The translations under genes were made by a program, and so were the position numbers. Below the pieces are notes generated by a model. It searched no databases. It was not told where the DNA came from and was given only the letters and a program-made list of their open reading frames with translations. A stretch of DNA of 64,000 bases, from assembly GCA_947247005.1 (NCBI GenBank), contig OX365948.1, forward strand, positions 5,766,001 through 5,830,000, in the 5' to 3' direction. Of the stretch, positions 37,459 to 49,773 are shown in pieces. Numbering within the stretch: the stretch's first letter is position 1; every line of letters starts with the position of its first letter. The DNA is from Spisula solida (Eukaryota > Mollusca > Bivalvia > Venerida > Mactridae).

Positions 37459-38879
37459 CATCTAAATAGATAATGCTCTGCGTCTTCATAAAGGTGACCG
37501 TAATCGCAAACTGCATTTTCACGGAGATGATTATTGAATAAATATGCATTAAAGTTTTCTACATTTGTTTCGAATTCGGGCATGATAGATTTGAAGACAT
37601 CTATTACCGGTAAGAAAATAGCTCTGGACCTCTTGCACTTTGAATCCTTTAAATGGTGATATTGAATTGCGGTTGCGATAAAAGAATCAAGGTCATATCA
37701 AGTTTTGACTGAAGAAGGGGTCGTTGATATAGCATATCTTTCTAATCGACGAACATAAGTAGCATAATTTTCGTTATTACATATTTGGTAATTGTTATTT
37801 TCTACGACTGCATTCGTATATGAATAAGGACCACAATGGAAATAGGAGTATACTATATTTGTGTAATCCTTGGTGTTGGTGAGCATTGCATGGTTGTTGA
37901 TACTCATGATATAATTATTTTATTTATGACCAGGTCGTTTAATAATCATGTACATGTATATGTACAACCTTTACCGAAATAAATCCATCCATCTTTTTTA
38001 TGTGTCTAATTTCCATCCGTCCGTCCGTCCGTCCGTCCTGGACTGGTAATTCCCCATGTTTGTTTTCTTAAATCCAAAGTGTCAGTATTTTGCGCCTGGT
38101 AGATAAAGACACCCAGCCTATTATATTTCTTTCGAAAGTATATCTCTGTGAGAACGGGACCAGGGGATGACTTGCCTAACGAGTTCAACTAATTACTTTC
38201 GTTGATTTCTATTATAGGTGAAATAATTGGAGTGTTGGAAACAACTGTTATTGTAAAGTTATTCGAGTCACGCAAATTCGCCATTTCGTGTAATTAACAA
38301 TACAAAATTTACATTTCAGTCGGCAAATTACTATAGAAAACTATTGCGAAGTCTTTTGATCAATTTAGAAATAACTCGTATTTCAAATCTACTAATGAAT
38401 TATAAGTGATTTAATTTGATAATTTTTAAAATTATCCCAACTTTATGAATACCATATGAGTGGAAGAATTTGTATACATGGGGCTATGTAATTGTAATAT
38501 TTATGTTGGCAACATGACAATCTTAACTGAATTTAGAATCGAAATGGTGGAAACGTTTTCCTTGATGACTTTAAAGAGTAGGGACGTTTTGGTGTGTCAC
38601 GCTGCAGGTTGTTCATCAAATACTATTTCAAAAGGGAGATATGATGCATTGTAACTTCCTCCGCTATCTTTACTAAAACCGATAACTGGACCTGACCTAA
38701 AACCACTGCCTTACAGTTATCCAGGCTTAAATAGTTTGTTTAATTTGACATCAAGATCTTTACAGTGTTCTTGTACATATATTCTTTCAGCGTTACTTTA
38801 GTGTTTAAGATAATGATACTACAGGGATTGAAACAGTTGTATATAACTATCATTCATAAATATGCATTTTTATTAAAAA
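37459..38879. other. Non-coding stretch with a (GTCC)n microsatellite
   Basis: Contains (CCGT)n/(GTCC)n at 38015-38038. Frames at 37698-37907, 38006-38188 and 38460-38654 show no domain or splice support. Confidence 0.5.
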
Positions 38880-38990
38880 GTCGTATATGGACCCTCACCC
38901 GGTGGTTGGGATTCGAACCCACGATCCCAACGGCGACGGCGCCTAGCACTGTGTCAAAGTGCCCGCAAATTAGTATAGGTAACTTTCCAA
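38880..38990 (-). mobile_element. tRNA-derived SINE head
   Basis: On the minus strand CGTGGGTTCGAATCCCAACC is a good RNA polymerase III B box. It is preceded about 40 bases upstream by CACAGTGCTAGGCGCC, resembling a tRNA D-arm/A box. No complete tRNA cloverleaf or acceptor stem could be formed, so a SINE is more likely than a working tRNA gene. The 3' limit is uncertain. Confidence 0.5.
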
Positions 38991-39512
38991 CTTGGGTAGC
39001 TAAACGGGGGGGATTAACTGTATAAACTCTATGGTTAAAGTACATTAACATGCGTAACCTAGTTAAACTATAGTTAAATTACATTACAAAAAAAGAATAT
39101 AATGGTGTTTGTTCATTGGTCATTATTTACCTTACCACACGTAAAGTGATCTATTTTGTGCTTATTCGGAACAAAGGTGTAAACCTGTCTGACATAATTA
39201 TAGCACACATGGCACTTGACCTGCTTGTTGGTGAACTCGTATGCTTAAACTGTGACTACTATTTCACTGACACGATAATGGTCCTCGATACCATTTTTTA
39301 CAATAGAAATATAGATCTTAGTTCGATACATTCGTGATACTTCAATAATAATTTTACATTTTTATAAACGTAGTTCAATTACTTTTTGCTTCCATTTGCT
39401 TTTAAAGTAAGAAAGATAATCGTTTTCTACATACATTTCTAAAATAAATAATTTTAGTACTTTTAGCTCAACCCTTATTGAGTAATTTATACTGTGTGCT
39501 CTGGTCGGATCA

Positions 39513-40003
39513 GTGTGGACATATCACGTGGTATGTGACTCATGCTTGGCTCGAGCGGTGAGGATGTCACGTGGTATGTGACTCATGCTTGGCTCGAGCG
39601 GTGAGGATGTCACGTGGTATGTGACTCATGCTTGGCTCGAGCGGTGAGGATGTCACGTGGTATGTGACTCATGCTTGGCTTGAGCGGTGAGAATGTCACG
39701 TGGTATGTGACTCATGCTTGGCTCGAGCGGTGAGGATGTCACGTGGTATGTGACTCATGCTTGGCTCGAGCGGTGAGGATGTCACGTGGTATGTGACTCA
39801 TTCTTGGCTCGAGCGGTGAGGATGTCACGTGGTATGTGACTCATGCTTGGCTCGAGCGGTGAGGATGTCACGTGGTATGTGACTCATTCTTGGCTCGAGC
39901 GGTGAGGATGTCACGTGGTATGTGACTCATGCTTGGCTTGAGCGGTGAGGATGTCACGTGGTATGTCACTCATACTTGGCTTGAGCGGTGAGGATGTCAC
40001 GTT
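39513..40003 (+). repeat. 43-bp minisatellite, about 11.5 copies, with E-box and AP-1 motifs
   Basis: Every unit contains CACGTG (11 intact copies, 39525 to 39955 at 43-base steps, then CACGTT at 39998), TGACTCA (10 intact, the last changed to TCACTCA) and usually CTCGAG. These are the consensus E-box and AP-1 sites. No gene start is adjacent, so regulatory function is only a possibility. Confidence 0.9.
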
Positions 40004-41155
40004 GAAATCGGCCAAAAGATAGAATACTTTCGTTTTAAACCTTGAGTTGACAGATTTTGTCTTGCTTTCTTAGCAAAAACTTATGTCAGATACGACGTGG
40101 TATGTTCACATTAGAGATGACATTATCACAAACTGTAGTAACACAAAAACAGGAATAATCAAAGTACTCAAGTGTTGTAATATCGATGACAGCTGACACA
40201 TTCAAATTTCATCTAACAAGGCAATCCGCCCTTAAAAACTAAATGAACTTGTTTCAACTGTAAAGGGGGCCGAAGTATCTAGTTTTAGCTGAGAAAAAGT
40301 ATTAAAAATACTAAAAAAAACCAGTAAATGGTAATATCATGCATCTGCATAAATAATCTTTGACGGTAGTAAACAAAAACAAAATAAGTAATTGGATAGG
40401 TGATGAATTGTCGCAAAAAAAGAAAAAAATAACAACTACACTTAGTCAAAATTCCATAACTCTAGCTACAAACGAACCGGATAGGGTACGAATAGGGCGG
40501 ACTATTCATAAAGGGGACGAAACACTATGGTATCGAATCTCGGCGCGAAATGTGTAAACAACACCGCTTGGAAAAGAGTTGTTCTAACGATAGACGCAAA
40601 ATATTTAGCCGAATAACTGAGGTAAATGTTTGGATGAAACGTCGATCAATACTATTTATCAATGCAATATATTGTAAATAGTGAAAAATAAATACATAAT
40701 AAAAGGAGTTTTTTGCTAAACTGTTATATGAACGTTATGAAACAAAACAGTGTAAATTTCGTCTGCTTATAACCGGTACTGTAACTGAAATTTTTATCAA
40801 CCCTCAAAACCCATTAGTAATTTTACAGCGCGTAGGAATTTATTCGCACGAAAACATTAACTCACAGAATAATCATTCCAAAATGTCTCGCAATACAAAG
40901 AAATAAGAAATAATTCAATTGCTAGGGACAAATGATCTTTTGGTTTAGATTGGCTGACACACGTTTTTTGCTCGGATGAACTGGTTGTGCAGATATTACA
41001 TGGGTAAAATCGTAGTGATTTCTAAATTGGTATGTAACAATACTTGGGGGGAAATTCCCAAGTAAAAAGTGATAAAGATGACAGAGCCTGGTGTTTTTGA
41101 TAAAATATATTATACTATCTACATGTATGCTATGTTTATGTTGTACTAATGCTTT
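40004..41155. other. AT-rich, nothing recognised
   Basis: No exon-like frame, repeat array or RNA gene. The frame at 40360-40557 lacks features. Confidence 0.5.
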
Positions 41156-41310
41156 TTAGAATATAACCTACATTATGAGCCAATGAAAACGCCGCATATT
41201 TGGCGGTTAGCTGAAAATTTAATCATTAAAATTTTCTCTTCACAGACTTTACGTCATGCGTTGGCGCTACTTTCTATCGGCCAATCAGAATGCAAAATGT
41301 TATATTCTAA
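41156..41310. mobile_element. MITE-like element, 155 bp
   Basis: TTAGAATATAAC (41156-41167) and GTTATATTCTAA (41299-41310) are perfect inverted ends. Internal GAGCCAATGAAAACGCCG and CGGCCAATCAGAATG segments are also partly symmetric. No coding content. Confidence 0.45.
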
Positions 41311-41314
41311 GTTA

Positions 41315-41420
41315 GTTATAGAACATATTAAGTAAATTTTAATGACTAAAAAGGACTCGCTTCGCTCGCTCCGCCCTTTTTAATCATTAAAATTTACTTA
41401 ATATGTTCTAACTATAACGT
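41315..41420. repeat. Long hairpin with GC-rich loop
   Basis: Arms 41321-41354 and 41375-41408 are reverse complements over 34 bases with one mismatch. The 20-base loop contains CTCGCTTCGCTCGCTCCGC. It lies immediately beside the previous element and may be part of a composite. Confidence 0.6.
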
Positions 41421-41424
41421 AATC

Positions 41425-42238
41425 AATGCTTAAGAAATAAAAATATAATCTTGTATTTTGTAGGTGAATAAAATGCAGACCGGAGTTCGGATGCGAAAAA
41501 ATAAATCACGAGCGCCTGTGTTTTATTCACCGACAAAATACAAGAACAGCGTTTTTATTTCGATTCTAAACACGATAATATCCCGTACTATTTAACTGCG
41601 CATTCCATTTCCACACATTTTACATTTAACATAATCCAGACGGAAATTTTCTAAAGGAAAGAACACATTTTAAACACTGAAACAATTTAAATAACATGAG
41701 TGTAAGGTATTTATTGCATGAAATGAAAAATATAAATTAATTGATTATCAGAAGTTTTAATGTTATAAAGTTAAAGTTATAATGGAGTTTCTAAAAATAG
41801 ATGTGCTGTAACACTGTATTCCTGTGCAACTTGCCTTATTCGCAACTTCTGAAGTTTTTCCTACAACATTTACGTTCATTCATTCATACATAGGTCACGT
41901 GATATTTATTTTCACTGAAGTACTTTTCAATCGCACATGTTAATATTCGATGTTTTGTGAAGGAAGGAAACATATTTTGGGGTTTAATTTGTTTATTTGC
42001 AGAAACAACTGTAGCAGTATATCTAACCAATGCTTATTACGTATTGTATTGAGTTGTTTTGTCGTTTTTGAGCGAACAATTAAACAAATTTGACAAATTT
42101 GCTGTTTGCGGGGCGTAAATAGTACCAGCCAATTTGCCAGGTGTGTTTTGTTGCGGTAATGATGTACACATAGGTTTCCTCTATGCGTATATGGATTAAT
42201 CCGCAGATCGTGTTAGAAGTGTATATAAAGGGAGGTAA
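41425..42238 (+). repeat. Dispersed repeat, copy 1
   Basis: Collinear with 62475-63165. Shared blocks include GGTGAATAAAA, TTTTTATTTCGATTCTAAA and CACGATAATATCCCG. Further shared blocks are GATTATCAGAAG, GGAGTTTCTAAAAATAGATG, GTTCATTCATTCATA, GTCACGTGATA and TTAATCCGCAGATCGTGTTAGAA. This copy has about 200 extra bases near 41910-42108. No long frame; probably a non-autonomous element. The 5' end forms a hairpin (GGTGAATAAAA against TTTTATTCACC). Confidence 0.75.
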
Positions 42239-42838
42239 GTCGTAATAAAGACAGCCTCGTTTCGTTTTGTTGAAGTATTCTACAATATCCTGTTCCTTTT
42301 AGTTGATACTTCGGGTTTAAGCAAATTGTTGTATTCCCGCAAATCCGTTTTCACGTTCTTTATATCAGGGTAGCAATACCACGTGACTTTTGGCTACAGT
42401 CTCCCCCTTAGTGTGGATTGCATTTCATAGAAGTCGACGAAGAAATAAAATACTTATGGCTATATTTGTGTTTCAATGTTTGCAGATTTCTACTTGGGAC
42501 ATTAGCCTGAAGTCACGTGGTATTGCTAAACTGCGTAATAACAAATCGTATAATTTTGAGTATGTTTATATATATCTTATACATGTATATGGCAACACTG
42601 GCATAAGACAATGATTTTAAACACTACCTACTCCCATTCTAATGTTCATAATTGTTCATTAATCATTAATGTGATTGCAAACTCTTCAGTTGAGCGGAAG
42701 TTTAGAAATCGGTGTAAATAAGACGTATTGAAAGCGTCTGACTACCATGATGAAACAGTACGTAAAACTTAACATCGATGTGTCAGCATGTTGTCATGTC
42801 TTTAAATCACGAATTTACTGTATAGTTATTACTATAAT

Positions 42839-43724
42839 GACGTTACGCACGAAACCGGTGTCTTTTCGATAAATCGAACGTAATGCCTGGAATTAGTGTG
42901 CCTAATTCATATAAATAACGTACTACTATAAAGTCCTGTATATCGACGGAAAGAGCATACATGGAGCTTCGTTCTTATGTACATATTTAAAGACTATAGT
43001 GTTTTATAAGAATTATATTCTACGTTTTCAAAAGAAAGTGACGTCAAAAAACGGTGTCACACGTTGCGTCCAAAGCAAGACAGCGGGATGCATAAACATG
43101 CTGTGTCGATATTTTTTATCAAAAATCGCCAAAACTTCGTCAATTTGTATCACGATGACCTAACGACGTGACATCATGTCCGCGAACATCATATGCAAAT
43201 AATAAGCGTTTGGCCGTGATTTTAGGTAACTGTCATCAGCTGTCACAAATAAGACAAATGCAAGAATAGGTATAGAAGAAACACATTTTAGCTATCACTA
43301 ATAAATACAATGACACTATTGTTTTAATGAATTTTTACCTAACATATATCCGCACAATAAGGTACTAGTTATTTTAGGTATTGTCATCACTGTGAATTTT
43401 ATTATAGCTTTATTCGATACCGATTCCGATTATTTGAAGTAATTCTGTAGAGTTCTAATGATACGGGAATAGTCGGGTAGTGTCATAACATGCCGCAATT
43501 TTCAAAACAAAAATGTTGTCAGAGAGAGAGAGAGAGAGGGGGTGTGGGATAGAGAGAGCAAATGCGTATAGAATACCCTCAATATATAATGATCTTCTTA
43601 TGCGTGATCCAGTGAATCAAAGTATAAATTTAACTGCTAGACGTCGTAAACAAACACGCAAAAGTCGATGATCATGTCGTTTTTTGACGCAACGTTTTTG
43701 TGTACCAGTTTCGTGCGTAACGTC
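42839..43724. mobile_element. Non-autonomous DNA element, 886 bp, 21-bp inverted ends
   Basis: GACGTTACGCACGAAAC.GGT at 42839-42859 matches its reverse complement at 43704-43724 with one mismatch. A second, inner inverted pair occurs: ACGTTGCGTC near 43063 against GACGCAACGT near 43685. A (GA)n tract lies near 43520-43537. No transposase frame. Confidence 0.5.
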
Positions 43725-44394
43725 TATATTATACTATAATAAGCTTGCAGAATAAAGCTATAGCTGAAATTGTATGTGCCATTTATTTCAAACGTTGAAA
43801 CACCAACATTCGCGAATACTAGCTACAACGTTTGTGAAACGTAATATAATGCGTACACAGAATTGTATCCAAGTTTTAATATTTGTTTAGCAAGCTTCCC
43901 GACTACTTTAGAGGAAGGTTCTTTTGCATTCATTTCGTAAGAATATAGACTAGCTAATTCAAAAGAGCATGGGCTCATCTTTAAATATACACATTTTTTT
44001 CAAAAACAAATTATCGCGAAAACTGGATACAACGTATTCAAAACGTTGATGTATTTTGAAAACTCTCCTGGTTTTCGACATTTCCGAAATCACTTAAGTG
44101 TCAATTAAAAAAATCTAGCCGAGCAACTGTCATGAAATTTGGGATAAAACTTCTATAATTGTTACTCTACTGGTTGCATGTATGAACACAGTATGTTGTT
44201 CAACTATTTTTTTCGCATAACGTAAAAATGAAAAATCACATATAATGTACTGAGGCTGCCAGCAGCGACAGTTAAGTTAACAGTCGACTTGTGTCTCAAT
44301 GATATCGCAGAGAGGGGCACAAATGTACAGTCGGTTGGACGGACGAATGTCAGAAAATAGACTTTCACTTATTTTACTATCGTAGGACTTACAC

Positions 44395-44520
44395 ACTTTT
44401 AACAGCCAACATTGTTTGTTTTATAGAAGGCCTTGTTTTAATTAAGATGTATGTGAATTTGTCTATTGCATATGTCTGTACATGTTACCTTCTCTAAATA
44501 AAGATATTATTATTATTAAT
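44395..44520 (+). mobile_element. LINE 3' end with (ATT)n tail
   Basis: AATAAA at 44497-44502 is followed by (TTA)n to 44519, the signal-plus-tail form of other LINE 3' ends here. The reverse transcriptase is not present, so it is a short truncated copy. Confidence 0.4.
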
Positions 44521-44584
44521 ATGAACTAAGGCATTGCCTACAGGGGATTCAATCATCCATTGATACTATATCAAAATAACTCAT

Positions 44585-45800
44585 TACAGTTATTAGTGAG
44601 GGACATCTTCACAGTATGGTTGTTCATACAGTTTGTATTTATTTTACATTTCATGAAATTCAGATAGAATTTTAATAACTCAAGGAAAATTGACTAATAC
44701 AACAAGAGGACCATTGGCTCTAAAGCGCTCACCATATGACCAGCAGTTTAGGCAGAATCAGTGACCTGGTGACCTAGTTTTTGACCCCAGATGACCTAGT
44801 TACGCACTTTACCTAGATTGCAAAGCGACAAACATTGTGACCAAGTTTCATGTAGATTAGGTAAAACATGTTCACGAGTGCTCAGGTGAGCTAAAAACTT
44901 GACGGACATCATCACAGTATGAGCGTACCTATTCATTTTAAGTTTCATGAAATCATACCAGCTATTTACAAAGAAATGAATGTGAATGGATGGGCAGAGT
45001 GAATTATTCATTCGATCAAGGGCAATAACTCTAAAGAAAATTGTCCAATAACAAAACTTGACTGGCATCATCTTAGTGTGAGCATTAATTTTCGTTTTAA
45101 GTTTCATGTAATTTTACCGGCTAGTTACAAAGAAATGACTAAGAAAGGACGGGCGGAGGTAATTCTTCAATAAATCAAGGGTGACAACTCAAGAAAATTG
45201 ACACACAGAATGTGTGTTCATATTCATTTTAAGTTACATGAAATTCTTCCAGCTAATTACAAAGAACTGAATGCAAATGGACTGGCGGATGAAATTTTTC
45301 AACAAATCAAGGGCAATAACTCTAAGGAAAATTTACCAATAATGATAACTTGACAGTCATCATCACAGTAATTGGGTGCTCACATTCATTTTATGTTACA
45401 TGAAATTCTACAAGCTAGTTACAAAGAAAGGAATGCGAATGGACGGTCAGAGTGAGTTATACTGTAAATCAAGGGTAATAACTCTTAAGGAAAATTGACC
45501 AACTTAAACAAACTTGACGGGCATCATGACTTTTTTATTTTAAGTTGCTTAAAAATGTACCAGTTAGTAGAAAAATGGCTGCAGACGGAAGGACAGACAG
45601 AAATATTTAATAAATCAAGGTAAATGACTGTCAAAGGAAAAACACCTGACAGGCATCATCAAAGTACTGTATAGTTGTTCATATTTATTTTGATTAAGTT
45701 CCATGAAATTCTACATGCAAGTTACAGAGAAATGGCTGTTGATGGCGATGCGTCTTTGTAAGCCGTATGGCCAGTCCACACGCACATTACCCCAAGTGCC
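44585..45800 (+). repeat. Tandem array, roughly 150-175-bp units, about 6 degenerate copies
   Basis: Each unit holds AATCAAGGGCAATAACTCTAA, GGAAAATTGAC, CTTGAC.GGCATCATCACAG, TTCATTTTAAGTTTCATGAAAT and GCTAGTTACAAAGAAATG. An unrelated element (44701-44895) is inserted after the first unit. The frame at 44796-45107 (minus) is an artefact of this array. Confidence 0.7.
44701..44895 (+). mobile_element. Small element inserted in the array
   Basis: It starts AACAAGAGGACCATTGGCTC with GCGCTCACC and ends CAGGTGAGCTAAAA, so the ends carry inverted GCTCACC/GGTGAGC. The interior contains GACCTAGTTTTTGACCCCAGA and GACCAAGTTTCAT, the same core as the array at 53395-54175, whose right end (CAGGTGAGCTTAAAA) is also shared. 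Both belong to one repeat family; here the core is present once. Confidence 0.55.
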
Positions 45801-45839
45801 GGAGTAAAAGTTAAGCATTACATAAGTTCAGTGAGTCAC

Positions 45840-47140
45840 AATGTAACTATATAGACTTCACATAATCTTCCTTTTTTGCAAAAATAATCGCGATTATTGT
45901 ACCTAGTTGCTCTATTCGCTTAATGCAGCCACCCCCCTGTCAAAAAGTATTAGATTCAGAATTCTCGCACATTGCTGTTAATATTCTGTTATACTGGAAA
46001 ACGGGTTTTATCCTGTAATGTTGATATGGTCAGTGACAAACCGTATCTGCAGTTATAACTGAACTACCTTTTAGGAGACCCCTAAGGAATCAAAATGATA
46101 ATGAGCCAGAATATGGTTTTAAGAACAGTGTGTTTATAGCGCTTTCTTGAATGACGACTAGAGCTTTCATTGATACGACCCAAGGCATATCGATGATTCC
46201 AATATATAGGAAGACAAGCATCGGCGATACATCGTTATACAGTTACACATATAGACAGGGTTCTCGGTAGGATTTTGAAGTAGGAGTCCCAGGACTCCTT
46301 CTTAGCAAAATGTTGGAGTCCTATAATAGACGAACAAGAAACAGGCCTTTCAGTCAATGATCCCTTTTTAGCCATTCTACACTGTACATGTTGGGTATAT
46401 ATTCAGCTTTGAGATAGCACCTTTGGTTAGAGTTTAGACTTGACCCATTTTTACAATTTGTGAACTTACATTTTAACAGAGGGACTGTTTTGTGCAGGAA
46501 AAGGAGGATTTTCAGTGGTTCCATTCATTTACCCAGGTATCGGTTCTCGATATCACGGATATACTCCAACGTATTTCCGTGTCGATATCGACATTACTCG
46601 GTAATTAAAACCCAATTTTCCGGATCCGGAATTTCACGGTCAGGGGGTTAGCGAGCAATAAGCGGTATAGCGGGAGTGTATATTTTTTTCTTTTTCAACG
46701 TTTAAACATGAAAAACATATAAAACAATTATTGCACATTATCATTAAACATCTTAATTTTATAAACTTTAGCAAGAATTAATCAATTATCTGAAAAAATG
46801 TTCAATATTTGAAATATTGCATTTTATTCTACACTGTCGCTTTCGAAGCTCGATACCGATGGTGAGAAAATATACGCATTTTTCAAGTTAAACATATTAT
46901 TGAGGCAAAAATATTGTCAGCGAGGTCGTAAAATAATGGTGTCAATGTGTTCAAGTAAGACTTTATTCAAATTCTTATCTTTTGGCTAAAATAATCGCGA
47001 TTTTTGTACCTAGTTGCTCTATACGCTATATCAGTTTCCCCCCTGACGTACATTCAGAATATCTCGCACATTATCGCTCAATTAATTCCGTAATCCCAGA
47101 CAACGGGTTTTAACAGGTAATGTCGATATGGTGAATATTC
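45840..47140. repeat. Foldback cluster: direct, inverted, direct copies of one about 150-bp module
   Basis: Copy A (about 45855-46036) and copy C (about 46961-47135) are direct repeats sharing AAAATAATCGCGATT, GTACCTAGTTGCTCTAT, TCTCGCACATT and ACGGGTTTTA. Copy B (about 46575-46700) is the same module inverted (TATCGACATTACTCGGTAAT, AAAACCCAATTTTCCGG). A with B, or B with C, would each make a terminal-inverted-repeat element. Confidence 0.6.
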
Positions 47141-48750
47141 TAAAATGTGAATCGATAATCGATTGGTTAAAAATATTGTTGATACCGCTTAGGTCAATGA
47201 CAGCTCTTGTGATGACATCACACCGGAGGTCACATGGCAACTACATACTGTAATGGACAGTCACAGCAGAGCGACAGATGAATACCGATCAACACGACAG
47301 AAACTTTGTTAAACGCGGGTCAACCAACACAGACCTTAACTGGATCTGAGGGTTCTTTGAAGGGTCTTAGGACATCTGTCACTTCTTCGGTCTTGTTATG
47401 TATTTTTTTTCGAAAAAAAATTTCTTATAAATAATCATAAAAGCACTCATGAAAAGTTACATTGTTTGTATTTTGGTCAATTCTCATATTTTTTCACGGA
47501 GATCTGTATTGACAAACCAGCAGTAGACAGCAGTAACATGGTCTGTCATCTAACACAGAATGATTGTTGATAATTAATTCACAATAAATGGTTTGTTGTT
47601 GACAATTTGGGTACGAACAAATTTGGATACGCTTCGTTTATCAAACTTTATGATGCAAATTAGCATCGAAAGTTGATTTCTTTGTTTACCTACGCCAATT
47701 ATGTGTATAAAAGACAGTTTTCCTTGTTTAAAACAAATACTTTAATCGTATAAGCAGTTATTTTAACGATTGTAGGCTGTACTTACTTGACGGCAGTCGA
47801 ATGAAACAACTTCTTCCGTTTGCGAGGGACAGTCTAAAATGCTAACCGACCGCCTTTATCTCGCGCGCTAGCATTCTTACCTCCCCTATCGCGTTTAATG
47901 TTGTGTAAGCTGGCCTTCGGTTATCTCAAGGAACATTTTTAAACATCATTAGAAAATAAAAGATAATTTATTAACAACAAAAATATTTTTTTAATGAGTT
48001 TGCCAATTCCATTCACGTCTTCAGAGTACCCCGAAAAAACACTTCCTGTACACACAAATCTCAATCGAACAGGGGTGACCAAATTTCGGATGGGTTAAAA
48101 ACTCGCAACACGTACAATGCCGTCTTGGATTTTAATCGAGATGCCTTCGGCATCTCGATTAGAATCCCTATTACTTAAAGTTGTAAAATTAGATATTATA
48201 AACTCTGAGTATTCCGGCATTTCTGTCGTCCTATCAGATACATTATTTAGAAACAGTTTTACTGCTGTTCAAATCGATACACGCAAATAATAATGCCTGC
48301 CTATGGAGCCATATAACTGTCATTACTTAAATTTAAATTTTCATGAAGTTGTTCCAGAAATTAACGAGGGATTTCATGAATATGGCTCCATACCTGACGG
48401 TTTAATTACACAACATGTTACCAAATTCAACTGAGTAAAACAACTATTTACGTAAGAAACGACCGCCACTTTTAACTTGAATTATGACAACACGGAGGAT
48501 CAGCCATGAAAGATCGCTAACTAATGAAAAACTCACAAACTCGCACGGAGTTATTGTGCGTTAATGTTGACAAGTGACAAAAACGTGCACACTATATTTT
48601 TGTTAGTTCGTGATTACAATAATCTAAATATAGAATTCAACATAAAAATAAGTTAATATGTTTTACATCTGATGTAACATGATAGGTATCGTATAGGGAC
48701 TGTGAAATTAACAACAATGGTAATTGACAAAGGATGTGCCACGTTTGTCG
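47141..48750. other. AT-rich, no gene; one short perfect hairpin
   Basis: AATCGAGATGCC and GGCATCTCGATT (about 48135-48161) form a perfect 12-bp stem with a 3-base loop. Otherwise nothing recognised. Confidence 0.5.
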
Positions 48751-48776
48751 GGTTCCCGATCTTACATATGCTACAA

Positions 48777-49038
48777 GATCGGGAACCAGACACTTTCTAC
48801 ATTTGTAGATCGGGAACCAGACACTTTCTACATTTGTAGATCGGGAACCAGATACTTTCTGCACTTGTAAAACGGGAACCAGACACTTTCTACATTTGTA
48901 GATCGGGAACCAGATACTTTCTACATTAGTAAAACGGGAATCAGACACTTTCTACATTTGTAGATCGGGAACCAGATACTTTCTACATTTGTAGATCGGG
49001 AACCAGACACTTTCTACATTTGTAGATCGAGAACCAGA
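48777..49038 (+). repeat. 31-bp minisatellite, about 8.5 copies
   Basis: Unit GATCGGGAACCAGACACTTT plus CTACATTTGTA. Just upstream a 13-bp inverted pair (GGTTCCCGATCTT/AAGATCGGGAACC) joins the array in opposite sense. The frame at 48637-48948 (minus) is an artefact. Confidence 0.9.
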
Positions 49039-49049
49039 CGGGTGTGTGA

Positions 49050-49645
49050 AGCTGGCAGTCCCTTGTCCAATGTCCATTCTAGCTGTCCATTGTGATATTA
49101 AGGATTAGAGATAGTTCTCTAATTCAGTATTGGACAATTGTCCCCTGCTCATAATAGCTGTCCATATATTTAAATATTCTGGACAACTGTCAACTGTCCT
49201 AAGTAACTGTCCATTCTGGATGTCCATCCGGGTTGTCATTTCTTACGACTGTTCTTCTGTCCATCTTTCTTAGTCATCTCTGCATTTATGTAACAAAAAT
49301 ACCAGATGTTTAAAGTAGCTGTCCATTCTGAATGTTCATCCTGGCTGTTCAATGTTATATATGTTCAACTGTCCATCATTGATAGTCACCTCCGATTTAT
49401 ATAAAAAAAATATACCAACTGTCCAAAGTAGCTGTCCATTCTTTATGTCCATTCTGGTTGTCAAATGTAATAAATGTTCAACTGTCCATCTTTGAAAGTC
49501 ATCTCTGCATTTATATCACAAATATGTCAACCGTCCAATGTAGCTGTTCGTTCTGAATGTCAACCCTGGCTGTCCATTCCTATAACTGTTCAACTGTCCA
49601 TCTTTTTAGTCATCTCCTTATTTATATAGCAAATTAACCAACTGT
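49050..49645 (+). repeat. Tandem array, about 112-bp unit, about 4-5 copies
   Basis: AGCTGTCCATTCTGAATGTC-like starts recur at about 49204, 49317, 49428 and 49541. Each is followed by CCTGGCTGTC, TGTTCAACTGTCCATC and AGTCATCTCTGCATTTATAT. It follows directly on the 31-bp minisatellite. Confidence 0.75.
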
Positions 49646-49773
49646 TTATATGTATGAATGATTTATTTGAATGTATTTGAATGTATTCCATATGTTATTT
49701 CAGATAGAAGACCACATTGTAAAAAAGATAATCATTTTGTTTAATTTATTTGATCTTAATGTGTCTTGTTTAA

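Noticed and set aside
38890..38960. A functional tRNA gene on the minus strand
   Set aside because: There is a good B box, but no acceptor stem or full cloverleaf can be formed; a SINE is the simpler reading.
39116..39337. Frame resembling a receptor membrane segment (LSDIIIAHMALDLLVGELVC)
   Set aside because: The likeness is slight, and no flanking splice sites or further helices were found.
48637..48948. 103-codon cysteine-containing frame (CRKCLVP repeats)
   Set aside because: It is a translation of the 31-bp minisatellite.
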